64,000 nt of DNA, taken from contig NZ_RZNH01000004.1 of the NCBI RefSeq assembly GCF_013141825.1, positions 62,531 through 126,530 on the forward strand, written 5' to 3'. The translations under genes were made by a program, and so were the position numbers. The notes under the pieces are model-generated. The model was given only the letters and a program-made list of their open reading frames with translations. It was not told where the DNA came from and searched no databases. Positions within the stretch are counted from its first letter, which is position 1. Each line of letters opens with the position of its first letter. This document shows, one piece after another, positions 51,415-60,118 of the stretch. The DNA comes from Marinifilum caeruleilacunae. Lineage in GTDB: Bacteria; Bacteroidota; Bacteroidia; Bacteroidales; Marinifilaceae.

Positions 51415-54400
51415 ATGCAAAGTAAAAAACCAAGCGAAAATGAAAAGAAGGGTAAAGGCGCTCAAAAAGATTTGATCCGCTATATCAACCTTCAATTGGC
51501 TTCAATGGGGCAACCCATTTACCAAGGAGATTCCCAAGAGGGGAAAAAGCAATTATCTGATCCAAAATTTATTGAATTAACGGAAAGTCTAATTCAAAAC
51601 TATCGAGCTAAATCTCGTTTATTAGCGGATCATCTTTGTCCTGCCGACCAACGTATACAGAACTTTCTGAATGATTATTTAAAAGATGTAGATGGTAAAG
51701 TTGCACAACTACCTACTGATACATTTATTCTTGACCAACCTGGAATTGCAAGAGAATTAAGCTTGCCACCAAACAAGGATGAACACATTACAGAACTTCT
51801 AAGTTCGTACAGAATTAAACAAGGTGTACTTCACAATCCAAAACACGACAGAAGAACTACCAAAGGATCATTCCACATTGTAGATGGTAGCCTTCCTGTA
51901 CCTTTAGATAAAATTGAAGTGCCAAGAATCGCATTTTCACGATTCTTGAAAGCAGCTTTGAATCCACCTGTAAAAACGAAGCGTTTACCATTCACTTCGG
52001 CACAGGAAGAAAAAGCTGAGCTGATGGTTTCCCTATTACTTCGACCGATTGTATGTCCAGAAGTAAAAGATGTAATCAGCCAGAAAACAATGGAGGTAAG
52101 ATTCTTCGCTCCGGGTAGCCTTGTAAGTAACCTTGACTTTGTTGAATCAATCTTCGGAAATGCTGGTGATCCAAATATTCCTGCCAACGATGCTGGTTTA
52201 GATATCGAGCACTGGACAGGTCATACTGGATGTATTATCCTGGCTCCACACTTGACCAAATTAACCAAGAAAGAGTTAGGCTTACCTCATTACGACGATG
52301 CAACTGAGCGTCAGAAAAGAGATGGTGTTTGCTGGATTAAAGAAGACGAACTGTACAACAATGGTACTGCATTTAAATTGACTTGTCGCAGCGAAAATGG
52401 TGTGGTAGTTACTTTAATTGCTGATAACTATTTCGGATACTCGAAAAAAGAGATCAAAACACAAATCAGTTTCTCGGCCAACCTGTATGGATTAGCTGAG
52501 GAAGAGCATGCAGGTGGTGCAATTGCTTTCCCAAGAAAGAACTTGGGAGATAGCTTTAGCGGAGCTCTGTTCATGAAAAATGTTTTGAAAAAACAATACA
52601 GCTACGATGATGTAGTAAAAGAGTTTGGCGCTACAATGGATGTATATCCTGAAGGTTTTGCAACCGATAAGGAATATCCAAACATCTATTATATCAACGA
52701 AAATGCCAATATCGATCTTTACCAAAGCAAAGTAAGCTGGGAAAAAGATGGAAAAGAGCAAAGTATCAGATTGCTACCAAACCACTACTATGTGCATCCA
52801 TCAGGATACAAAATGCACATGGAGAAACATCCAACTGCACCATCGTGGAGACTGGTAAGTACTGCTTCTGAAGGAACATTCTGTCACAAGCCATGTACTG
52901 TATCGGGTGGTGGTAAGTCAGAAATTTCAAAATCGCTTTTGAATGCTATCATCTATAGCTCTTTCTATGTACAAGACATGGAGAAAGACTTTAATTTGGC
53001 TGATAAAGTAATTAATCACGATTACACAAAACGTTGGAAAGATCATCCGGACAGAACCGAACCATCAAGATCATTACTAAGCTCTGATCGTTCATTAGGA
53101 TCTGTGGTGAAGCTATTAACTCCTTCGAAATATTATACCGATGAGTACAATGCATTCCTGAATACCATTCCGGATCATGTAAAAGCATTGGTACTATTCG
53201 TGAAAAGATTCTATCGTCCGGAACGTACCGACAGCAACTGGAGAGACTATTTCTCGGTTGATGTGATCAATGGTAGAAAAGGGCACGAATTGTTATTCAA
53301 TAACCGTAAGATTGTTGCAAGTTACCTACGTGTAGGATTTGCCGATGACAATTCATGGTACCTGAACAAATTACGTCAGGACTTTATTGCAGCTGCCAAA
53401 ATTCAAATGGAGGATGATATTACAGCATCGGTTGTACTTCCTGCAAACCGTTTGAACAACCTTAACGAGGCATACGACAATAAGAGTATCAAGATTACCA
53501 CCAACTGTGAGAAGAGATTCTTCCAGCGTCCTGATGAAGCAATTCACAGAGGTTACGATAAAGAAGCAGAGGCTGACCTATCGATGAGAAACAACTTTAC
53601 ATCGAACTATGAGCCTTTGACTACTGAAGATGGAAAAGATTTAATTGCAGATGCCATTGGTTTTGATATGTATACCAAACCAATTCAGGAGGTAATTAAG
53701 CAAGGAGCCGATAGCAAGAAAACCAACTACTTCATTTCTCCTTCTCACCCAAGAATTGTAAATGGTGCGCCAACTAAAAACCCAAGATACTTGCAAATCA
53801 GACCTGATTTAGTGAACCCAATTGATGATCGTTTGGCTGATGTTGGTATCCGTTTGGCAAGAAGAATTCCTTTGAACCAGGCAGTACACCACCCGGTAAA
53901 TGCAGTTCTTCCGGGACGTAGAAACAATCCGGCAGAAAAGGAAGTGGGTATTCGTGCATTGAGTGTATACAACCCAATTCACTACCAGGAGTTGCCTGAA
54001 TTGTTCATGGACTTTATCTGTAGTTTAACTGGTAAGTCTCCATCAACAACTGGTGCAGGTACCGAGGGAGCATTAACCAAAGGTCCTTTCAATATGTTGT
54101 CGCCAACTACCGATCTAAACAATGCCTTGCTTTCTTATATCCTTACCGGATATCAAGGATTTTCATCGGCAGCAGGTCATGTAGGAAACGAAAACAGATT
54201 CGATCATGATGTTTCCTTATTGATTCCTGAATTGTGGTGTCGTTTGAAAGAAGAGAACCGCGATCCTAAATTGTTGATCAACGAAGGATCATTGGAGAAA
54301 TTAGATGATTTCGAATACGAAGGAGAAAAAATCTATGCATCTCGTCTAGGGTACCGCATTACTGAAGAGTTCCTGTTCCGTTATATGAACCGTATTTTCG

Positions 54401-54903
54401 ATGAGCCTCAGAATGTGTTCAACGAAAGAATGCTGAAGCCAGAGATCCAGGATATGGAATCATATGTTGATGGCATCAAGAACATCTGCGAGGCACAGGA
54501 AAAAGTAGCCATAAACTACTTTAACGATAACAGTGTAGATGCAGCGATTCCTCCATTGAAGATTCTTTTAAGCATTATGGCTTACGGAGAATATGAAGGA
54601 AAAGAGATTTCAGATCCTGAACTGCGCAAACAATTCGATCGCGATGTAGTAATCAATTCTGATTGGTACAAAGAAAGATTGAAGCGCAAGCAACAAATCG
54701 ATATTGATTTCTACGAAAAGCAAATTGCATATATCGAGTCGTTCATGGCTGAAAAACTGAACTCAGAATGGAGCGAAGATCTTAGCCTTGCAGACAGATA
54801 TGCTAAAGCGAAGAAAGATTTAGAGCATGTTAAAACTGCTGAATATCTTAAAAGCTTAGTTGGTACAATTGGTGCCGATCCACTTTGCAGAAGAGAAGAA
54901 TAA
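51415..54903 (+). CDS. candidate PPi-type phosphoenolpyruvate carboxykinase
   Basis: A very large soluble protein, 1162 residues. Length and sequence style match the PPi-dependent PEP carboxykinases (EC 4.1.1.38) known from Entamoeba, Propionibacterium and some Bacteroidota, which make oxaloacetate and PPi from PEP, CO2 and Pi. A PEPCK-like P-loop, TVSGGGKSEISKS, lies at about residues 495-508. Other strong segments are PSTTGAGTEGALTKGPFN and GFSSAAGHVGNENRFDHD. No transmembrane or signal sequence. Strong promoter and well-chosen codons suggest high expression. I rely on memory of the family, so the enzyme name needs a search; an alternative is an uncharacterised P-loop kinase-like protein. 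Confidence 0.65.
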   Translation: MQSKKPSENEKKGKGAQKDLIRYINLQLASMGQPIYQGDSQEGKKQLSDPKFIELTESLIQNYRAKSRLLADHLCPADQRIQNFLNDYLKDVDGKVAQLPTDTFILDQPGIARELSLPPNKDEHITELLSSYRIKQGVLHNPKHDRRTTKGSFHIVDGSLPVPLDKIEVPRIAFSRFLKAALNPPVKTKRLPFTSAQEEKAELMVSLLLRPIVCPEVKDVISQKTMEVRFFAPGSLVSNLDFVESIFGNAGDPNIPANDAGLDIEHWTGHTGCIILAPHLTKLTKKELGLPHYDDATERQKRDGVCWIKEDELYNNGTAFKLTCRSENGVVVTLIADNYFGYSKKEIKTQISFSANLYGLAEEEHAGGAIAFPRKNLGDSFSGALFMKNVLKKQYSYDDVVKEFGATMDVYPEGFATDKEYPNIYYINENANIDLYQSKVSWEKDGKEQSIRLLPNHYYVHPSGYKMHMEKHPTAPSWRLVSTASEGTFCHKPCTVSGGGKSEISKSLLNAIIYSSFYVQDMEKDFNLADKVINHDYTKRWKDHPDRTEPSRSLLSSDRSLGSVVKLLTPSKYYTDEYNAFLNTIPDHVKALVLFVKRFYRPERTDSNWRDYFSVDVINGRKGHELLFNNRKIVASYLRVGFADDNSWYLNKLRQDFIAAAKIQMEDDITASVVLPANRLNNLNEAYDNKSIKITTNCEKRFFQRPDEAIHRGYDKEAEADLSMRNNFTSNYEPLTTEDGKDLIADAIGFDMYTKPIQEVIKQGADSKKTNYFISPSHPRIVNGAPTKNPRYLQIRPDLVNPIDDRLADVGIRLARRIPLNQAVHHPVNAVLPGRRNNPAEKEVGIRALSVYNPIHYQELPELFMDFICSLTGKSPSTTGAGTEGALTKGPFNMLSPTTDLNNALLSYILTGYQGFSSAAGHVGNENRFDHDVSLLIPELWCRLKEENRDPKLLINEGSLEKLDDFEYEGEKIYASRLGYRITEEFLFRYMNRIFDEPQNVFNERMLKPEIQDMESYVDGIKNICEAQEKVAINYFNDNSVDAAIPPLKILLSIMAYGEYEGKEISDPELRKQFDRDVVINSDWYKERLKRKQQIDIDFYEKQIAYIESFMAEKLNSEWSEDLSLADRYAKAKKDLEHVKTAEYLKSLVGTIGADPLCRREE

Positions 54904-54925
54904 ATATACCTTCGATAATAAACAG

Positions 54926-54962
54926 AAAAGGGCGACTCATTTCATTATGGGTTGCCCTTTTT
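54926..54962 (+). terminator. intrinsic terminator of the PEPCK-like gene
   Basis: AAAAGGGC...ACTCAT / ATGGGT...GCCCTTTT stem with one mismatch, followed by a T-run. Confidence 0.85.
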
Positions 54963-55032
54963 AATGAATAATGTGTGATTTCGTGAATTTGTGATTGAGT
55001 AATTGAGTGAATGAGTTAGTGGGTAGCTTATG

Positions 55033-55112
55033 ACTATTGGACTTTTGGACTTTTAGACTTTTAGACTTTTAGACTTTTGGACCTTTAGACTTTTAGACTT
55101 TTAGACTTTATA
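55033..55112. repeat. 8-bp tandem repeat, ten units
   Basis: Ten consecutive units of ACTTTTAG or close variants (ACTATTGG, ACTTTTGG, ACCTTTAG, ACTTTATA). It is preceded by another low-complexity GTGA/TGAG-rich stretch (54970-55022). Noncoding, between convergent genes. Confidence 0.9.
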
Positions 55113-55148
55113 AAAAGAAAAAGCCCGTGACATAGGGGAATCACGGGC
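55112..55148 (-). terminator. intrinsic terminator on the minus strand
   Basis: Perfect 8-bp stem GCCCGTGA / TCACGGGC with a 10-base loop, followed on the minus strand by TTTTTCTTTTT. It is the second minus-strand terminator after the porin gene and is not needed by it, which hints at a separate transcript. Confidence 0.8.
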
Positions 55149-55353
55149 AACAATTCTAAAGGGTTAATTAACCTACTAACCAACCTTACGGTTGAACCTT
55201 TAACTCATTACTACCTCTCGGTAGGAATTAGACTTTAAAGATAGAAGAATTTTTCAAATTTTAACATTTTTAAACAATTAATTGAGTTTTTAAATTAATT
55301 CTACACAAAGCATAATTCTTAAACTGTGTTTTTCAACACCACACATGAACAAA
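55112..55353 (-). ncRNA. possible structured small RNA (minus strand)
   Basis: On the minus strand, a TAAGTTTG -7 element (55360-55367) would start a transcript near 55353. Three hairpins follow in the distal part (CTACC/GGTAG, AACC/GGTT inside a larger AAAGGTT-type stem, and GCCCGTGA/TCACGGGC), the last followed by TTTTTCTTTTT. No open frame of note. The upstream -33 element is poor, and the family is unrecognised, so this is a suggestion only. Confidence 0.25.
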
Positions 55354-55416
55354 CTCATACAAACTTATGAGTCAACATAATACCAATTTATTTGCAAAAT
55401 GATTCAAATTTATTCT

Positions 55417-55445
55417 AAAAAAAACCCCAGGCAAAATGCCCGGGG
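55417..55445 (-). terminator. intrinsic terminator of the porin gene
   Basis: On the minus strand CCCC-GGGCA / TGCC-GGGG forms a hairpin with one mismatch, followed by eight T. Confidence 0.85.
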
Positions 55446-55532
55446 CCAAGTAAAAAATGTCACTAGTATGTTTTACTAGCTAAACGTACAAAAAATGAAA
55501 ACAGGCTTTCCTTAGTCTATTTTTATTTAATT

Positions 55533-56765
55533 TTAGAAAGAGTATTTTAAGTGTACCATCAAACGGGTACTTCCAACTTCTGACGAATCTGATACTTTCC
55601 CATCTATTTGGGTTGTACCATATGCAGCAGCAGTATATAATGCCTGGGTACCAATCATGAATTTACCCGAATGCCATTCTACTCTCGGGCCAAACTGGTA
55701 TACGTAATCGATGTTTGAACCACGGCTATACAAACCTACAAAACCATTTGCATCGGTAGCTAAATCGTCGCCTGCCCCAAGGTTTTTAGTATAACCTGCA
55801 AACAAACCATAGCGAACATTACCTGTTGTAGTATACAAATCGGACCAAACAGATTGTGTGGTAATATTGGTGTATTCGTAATCGCCATTTGCTTTCACGT
55901 TTTTCACACCATAACCACCCAACATTACAAAGTTGTACATGTTCTGTCCATAAATGGTATGAAGGTTCCAAACTACTTTATCAGATTTTACGGTCATCCA
56001 TGCATTCATTTGAACGCTTGATAACATTTCGTCGGTTTTTGCACCCAATGGATTTTCGATCATCGGACGCAAGAATTTAACACCTGCTGTTGCTCCCAAA
56101 GTAAAACCTTTTGCAAAATCGTATTTTACCTGTGCCGATAACTCAGGAACACTTGCCTGCTGCACATATTTTACGTTTGCACCATCGGGACCCGGCGATT
56201 TAAAATCCAATTCAGACAAAGCAGCAATAAATGCATATCCCTTATCGAACTTACGGGTGTAACGGAACTGAGGAGCTCTACCCAATACATTGAATGGAAT
56301 ACCTCCACCCCAGTGCTGTACTTTAGGGAAACAAGAAGTAACAAACATTGGGTGCCAGTATTTACCAACCAATAATTCGTCCTTACCCCAATCCAGCTTT
56401 ACAAAAGCATGTCTTAATCGGAATAAGCCAGATTTATCGTTAGAAGTTCCAACAAAGTCACCTTGAATGGTTGCAGAACCTTTTGCACCAAATGCCTGAA
56501 AACCGGTAACACCAACATTTAATCGGGAGTGGATAGAAGTCATAAACAATTCCGAACGATCGTTTAAATCTTCGCCATTAATATCATATGATTTTGCCGC
56601 AGGGTAAAGAATTACTTCACCTTCACGTGCATTTACTGTTTTTCTGGTATCGAAAATTGCTTCCGCAGATACAAATCCGCCTAGCGTTACTTTAATATCG
56701 TCTTTTTTCTGAGCAAATGATGCCAAAGGCAACAAGCTCAATGCTATTGCAAATAATTTTTTCAT
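55533..56765 (-). CDS. outer-membrane porin-like protein (DcaP-like)
   Basis: A 410-residue beta-barrel. A signal peptide (MKKLFAIALSLLPLASFAQ) is followed by VTLGGFVSAEAIFDTRKTVN, typical of Bacteroidota porin-like proteins of the DcaP-like group, and the C-terminus ends in Phe (HLKYSF). It lies 112 bases downstream of the lactate dehydrogenase-like gene on the same strand. Uptake of lactate or another small acid is inferred from that position only. Alternating hydrophobic strands fill the length, as in trimeric porins. Confidence 0.82.
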   Translation of the reverse strand: MKKLFAIALSLLPLASFAQKKDDIKVTLGGFVSAEAIFDTRKTVNAREGEVILYPAAKSYDINGEDLNDRSELFMTSIHSRLNVGVTGFQAFGAKGSATIQGDFVGTSNDKSGLFRLRHAFVKLDWGKDELLVGKYWHPMFVTSCFPKVQHWGGGIPFNVLGRAPQFRYTRKFDKGYAFIAALSELDFKSPGPDGANVKYVQQASVPELSAQVKYDFAKGFTLGATAGVKFLRPMIENPLGAKTDEMLSSVQMNAWMTVKSDKVVWNLHTIYGQNMYNFVMLGGYGVKNVKANGDYEYTNITTQSVWSDLYTTTGNVRYGLFAGYTKNLGAGDDLATDANGFVGLYSRGSNIDYVYQFGPRVEWHSGKFMIGTQALYTAAAYGTTQIDGKVSDSSEVGSTRLMVHLKYSF

Positions 56766-56786
56766 AGTAATATTAGATTAGATCAT

Positions 56787-56849
56787 GAAACAGGACGTAC
56801 CCCGATTCGGCATGCAAGTTAATATCTTATAGTGGAATACGTCTGTTTC
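56787..56849 (-). repeat. inverted repeat in the porin leader
   Basis: GAAACAGGACGTA and TACGTCTGTTTC are complementary apart from one bulged base and are separated by 38 bases, just upstream of the porin start. It may form a leader hairpin in the mRNA. It lacks a T-run, so it is not a terminator. Confidence 0.4.
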
Positions 56850-56877
56850 AATCTCAAAATTCGTAATTGGGTTATTT

Positions 56878-59700
56878 TTATTTGGCTGTGGTTGCACGAT
56901 CAACAAGGTAGATGATAGATTGGTAGGAAACCCCACTATTCATAGTAAGTCCAATCTCACAAGTTCTACTTGTTGAATATCCACGTTTCACCTCAGTTGG
57001 ATGTTGAATTTTCAGGTCACGTAATCCATGATCGTTCAATTCCGGATGAGTAAATCCGCGGTCGCCAGCAAAACCACAACAGTTGGTATCTGGTTTAACC
57101 ACATTCTTCGCACATTTCTGTGCCAGGTCAAGCAATTTACCATCAACCCCTAGTTTCTTTGCAGAACAAACTGCAAATACAGAAACGGTTTCATCAAGCG
57201 GGGTAAAATCCAAATGATCAGCCAAATGATCAGTAATAAATTCAATAGGTTCGTATAGTTTTAATGTAGGCTCCATGTTTTCTTTCATGGTATACAAGCA
57301 AGGACTCATATCGCAAAGAACAGGATACTTGCCATTATCACTTGCTTTAAGAAGCGCTGCTTCCAGGGCATTCGACTTCTTCATACCAGCCTCCTTAAAA
57401 CCTTTACTCAAGAAAGCCATACCACAACAATGGTTGTTCAAATCTTCTGGGTAGATGATTTCGTATCCTGCCTTCTTAATTAGTTCTTCTGTTTTCTTTG
57501 TTAGGGCTACTTTCTCATCGTAATCTTTAGATGTACCCATACTACGGTTGATACAGGATGGGAAATAAACCACTTTCTTTGGATTGGATGCATCCACTGC
57601 AGGAGGAACAATTTTAGGAGCTCCCTTAGGGAATGCTTTGTTCCAACGAGGAATAGCATTACCCGATATGGTGCGCATACCGCCTGCAATTCCGCCCATT
57701 AATCCCGATCCTAATATCGAGTGGAAGAAGTTAACAGTATTTAAACCGGTTTTGGCGTATGATTGAACCTTGTCCATATTATCGGCACACCACATGGCAT
57801 ACTTCTTCGCTTTAGGCGATGCATCATCGGCACGAAGATCCTTCACCAATTTACCAGTATCAATTTTTACCGGACAACCAAGGGCACATAAACTATCGGT
57901 AGCACAAAGCTGCAAGGCTTCATAATCAAAATCTTTAATTAGGGTAGCCAACTCGTGTGGTTTTTCCCCACTGGCTTTTAATCGGCTAATTTCACGATAG
58001 GTTGCAATTCTTTGGCGCGGACTCAAAGTCAGGTTATGCGATACACATGATGGCTCACAGAATCCACATTCCATACACTTGTCTACTTTTTCATGTGCCG
58101 GTGGAAGCGGTTTTAAATCCTTCAGGTGAGCTTGTTTATCTGCATTTAAAATTACACCTGGGTTGATCAAGTATCTTGGGTCGAAAATCTCTTTAATTTC
58201 CTTCATTAGCTTGTAGGCATCGCTTCCCCACTCCATTTCAACGTAAGGAGCCATATTACGACCTGTTCCGTGCTCAGCTTTTAGTGCACCATCGTATCGT
58301 TCTACCACCAAAACAGCCAATTCATCCATAAACTCGGCATAACGGTCTATTTCTTTCTGTGTACCGAAGTCCTGGGTAAATACAAAGTGTAAGTTTCCTT
58401 CCAATGCATGACCGAAAATTACTGCTTCAGAATAATCATATTTCTTAAATAAGTCCTGAAGATCCAATGTTGCTTCGGCCAATACAGGCACAGGGAAACA
58501 AACATCCTCGATAATAACAGTAGTACCTGTTTTACGCATACCACCAACTGTTGGCAATAATCCTTTACGGATTTTCCAAAGCATGGCGAACTCGGCAGGA
58601 ACATCGGTAAATTCAATCGGAATCTCAACAGGAATCTCTTTAATCGAATTCTTAATAATATCGATTTGCTTGTATAAAACATCATTACTTTCGGCTCTGG
58701 TTTCAACCAATACTGCCGAAGCACCTTCCGATAAACCTTTCAGGTATGATGGAACACCTTCATCGTCTTCTACCGATCGTAAGGCAGCACGATCCATAAG
58801 TTCAACCGCTGCAACCGGCTCCGATTTCAAAGTAGAAACTGCACGACATGCTTTCTCGATATCAGGGAAAATCATTAAAGAAGAAGCTTTGAATTTATGC
58901 TCCACTACAGTTTTGTACACAATCTCTGATATAAAACCTAAGGTACCTTCCGAACCAATCATGATGTGTGCCAAAATATCGAATGGATCAGTATAATCGA
59001 TCAAAGCATTCAAACTGTACCCGGTGGTGTTCTTCATTTTAAACTTATCGCGAATACGGTTGTGCAAAGTCTCATTTGCCTGCACATCTTTCGCCAGTTT
59101 CTCCAGATCGTGCAACAAAGTAGCATGAGTGATTCTGAAAGAAGCTTTGCTCTCTTCGCTTGAAGTATCGAGAATGGTTCCATCGTTTAGAACTACACGA
59201 ATGGAATCTAAAGTTTTGTATGAATTTTCGGAAGTACCACAACACATACCCGATGCATTGTTAGCAGCAATACCACCAATCATGGCAGCATTAATAGAAG
59301 CAGGATCGGGACCAATTTTTTTCCCGTAAGGTGCAAGAATCGCATTGGCACGTGCACCGGTAATACCTGGTTGCAAACGAATGGCAGCACCATCGTTCAG
59401 AATGCTGTGCTTTTTCCACTGATCGCCTGCTACAACCAATACAGAATCGCTAATGGCCTGCCCAGATAAACTGGTACCTGCTGCACGATAAGTAACCGGA
59501 ATATCCAAATCGTTACATTCGCGCATAATCAGGCTTACCTCTTCTTCGTTTTTCGATTTGATGACCAATTTTGGGATCAAACGATAAAAACTCGCGTCGG
59601 TTCCCCATGCCAATGTATGCAATGGATCATGAAACATTCGTTTCTTATCAATGTTTTTAACTAATCTGTCGTAAAGTGTTTTATATTCTCCTGTTAACAT
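56878..59700 (-). CDS. FAD/Fe-S oxidoreductase, D-lactate dehydrogenase-like
   Basis: A 940-residue fusion. The N-terminal FAD-binding domain (about 20-250) shows GTSLSGQAISDS and PASINAAMIGGIAANNASG, and FAD-oxidase C domain follows (about 260-530, with HALEGNLHFVF). A 4Fe-4S domain carries CMECGFCEPSCVS and CATDSLCALGCP, and the C-terminus has CCG-type motifs (PSCINRSMG, NHCCGMAF, NCCGFAGDRG). The layout fits quinone-linked D-lactate (Dld-II type) or related 2-hydroxyacid dehydrogenases. The lactate permease and LutAB neighbours favour lactate. It is the second oxidoreductase of the cluster, 417 bases after lctP. Confidence 0.88.
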   Translation of the reverse strand: MLTGEYKTLYDRLVKNIDKKRMFHDPLHTLAWGTDASFYRLIPKLVIKSKNEEEVSLIMRECNDLDIPVTYRAAGTSLSGQAISDSVLVVAGDQWKKHSILNDGAAIRLQPGITGARANAILAPYGKKIGPDPASINAAMIGGIAANNASGMCCGTSENSYKTLDSIRVVLNDGTILDTSSEESKASFRITHATLLHDLEKLAKDVQANETLHNRIRDKFKMKNTTGYSLNALIDYTDPFDILAHIMIGSEGTLGFISEIVYKTVVEHKFKASSLMIFPDIEKACRAVSTLKSEPVAAVELMDRAALRSVEDDEGVPSYLKGLSEGASAVLVETRAESNDVLYKQIDIIKNSIKEIPVEIPIEFTDVPAEFAMLWKIRKGLLPTVGGMRKTGTTVIIEDVCFPVPVLAEATLDLQDLFKKYDYSEAVIFGHALEGNLHFVFTQDFGTQKEIDRYAEFMDELAVLVVERYDGALKAEHGTGRNMAPYVEMEWGSDAYKLMKEIKEIFDPRYLINPGVILNADKQAHLKDLKPLPPAHEKVDKCMECGFCEPSCVSHNLTLSPRQRIATYREISRLKASGEKPHELATLIKDFDYEALQLCATDSLCALGCPVKIDTGKLVKDLRADDASPKAKKYAMWCADNMDKVQSYAKTGLNTVNFFHSILGSGLMGGIAGGMRTISGNAIPRWNKAFPKGAPKIVPPAVDASNPKKVVYFPSCINRSMGTSKDYDEKVALTKKTEELIKKAGYEIIYPEDLNNHCCGMAFLSKGFKEAGMKKSNALEAALLKASDNGKYPVLCDMSPCLYTMKENMEPTLKLYEPIEFITDHLADHLDFTPLDETVSVFAVCSAKKLGVDGKLLDLAQKCAKNVVKPDTNCCGFAGDRGFTHPELNDHGLRDLKIQHPTEVKRGYSTSRTCEIGLTMNSGVSYQSIIYLVDRATTAK

Positions 59701-59944
59701 TTTTTCTAAGTTTTTTACTTTTGCTACTGATTTAGTATGTTAGCTGCTTCTAGAGTTTTTTAAGATTTTCCAATATATCCTTTCCAATATCTCATTTCAA
59801 TTGATATGCTTCGGCATTTTATGTCATCGAGAGATCCTATTCACCACTTTATTTTCCCTCGCTTTTACACCTATTAGGCTTTCGCCTAGTGCATAGCTTA
59901 TTGATTCATGATTTATTCAAATTGATAATTGGTAACTTGTATGA

Positions 59945-59952
59945 CAAATGTA
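59945..59952 (-). promoter_or_regulatory. -7 promoter element of the D-lactate dehydrogenase-like gene (TACATTTG)
   Basis: On the minus strand this reads TACATTTG, the same octamer as in the asnA promoter. The start would be near 59938, giving a leader of about 240 bases that includes a small TAGGC/GCCTA hairpin (59873-59888). The -33 element is not clear. Confidence 0.45.
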
Positions 59953-59963
59953 CGTTTTTTTCT

Positions 59964-60118
59964 TAATTCAGTAATTGAGCTTATCCAAAAAGTTTAACCA
60001 TCCTTTCCCGTCATGATGATGAAGCTTATGAACCCTAACCACGAAACAACAAACACTTCGGGCTTCCTCAGCATGATTTTTCAACCCTAAAACCACTCTT
60101 TGGATAAGCTCTGAATTA
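59964..60118. repeat. 155-bp element with terminal inverted repeats
   Basis: GAGCTTATCCAAA (59977-59989) and its exact reverse complement (60099-60111) are flanked by TAATTCA outer arms (59964-59970 and 60112-60118), the left with six extra bases. The interior is itself partly palindromic, and the minus strand includes ATCATGCTGAGGAAGC, resembling a GTCATGCTGAG-type repeat seen scattered in many bacterial genomes. It abuts the lctP stop codon. Likely a MITE- or REP-like dispersed element. Confidence 0.55.

Noticed and set aside
55033-55112. CRISPR-like array.
   Set aside because: Units are 8 bp, contiguous and have no spacers; no cas genes nearby.
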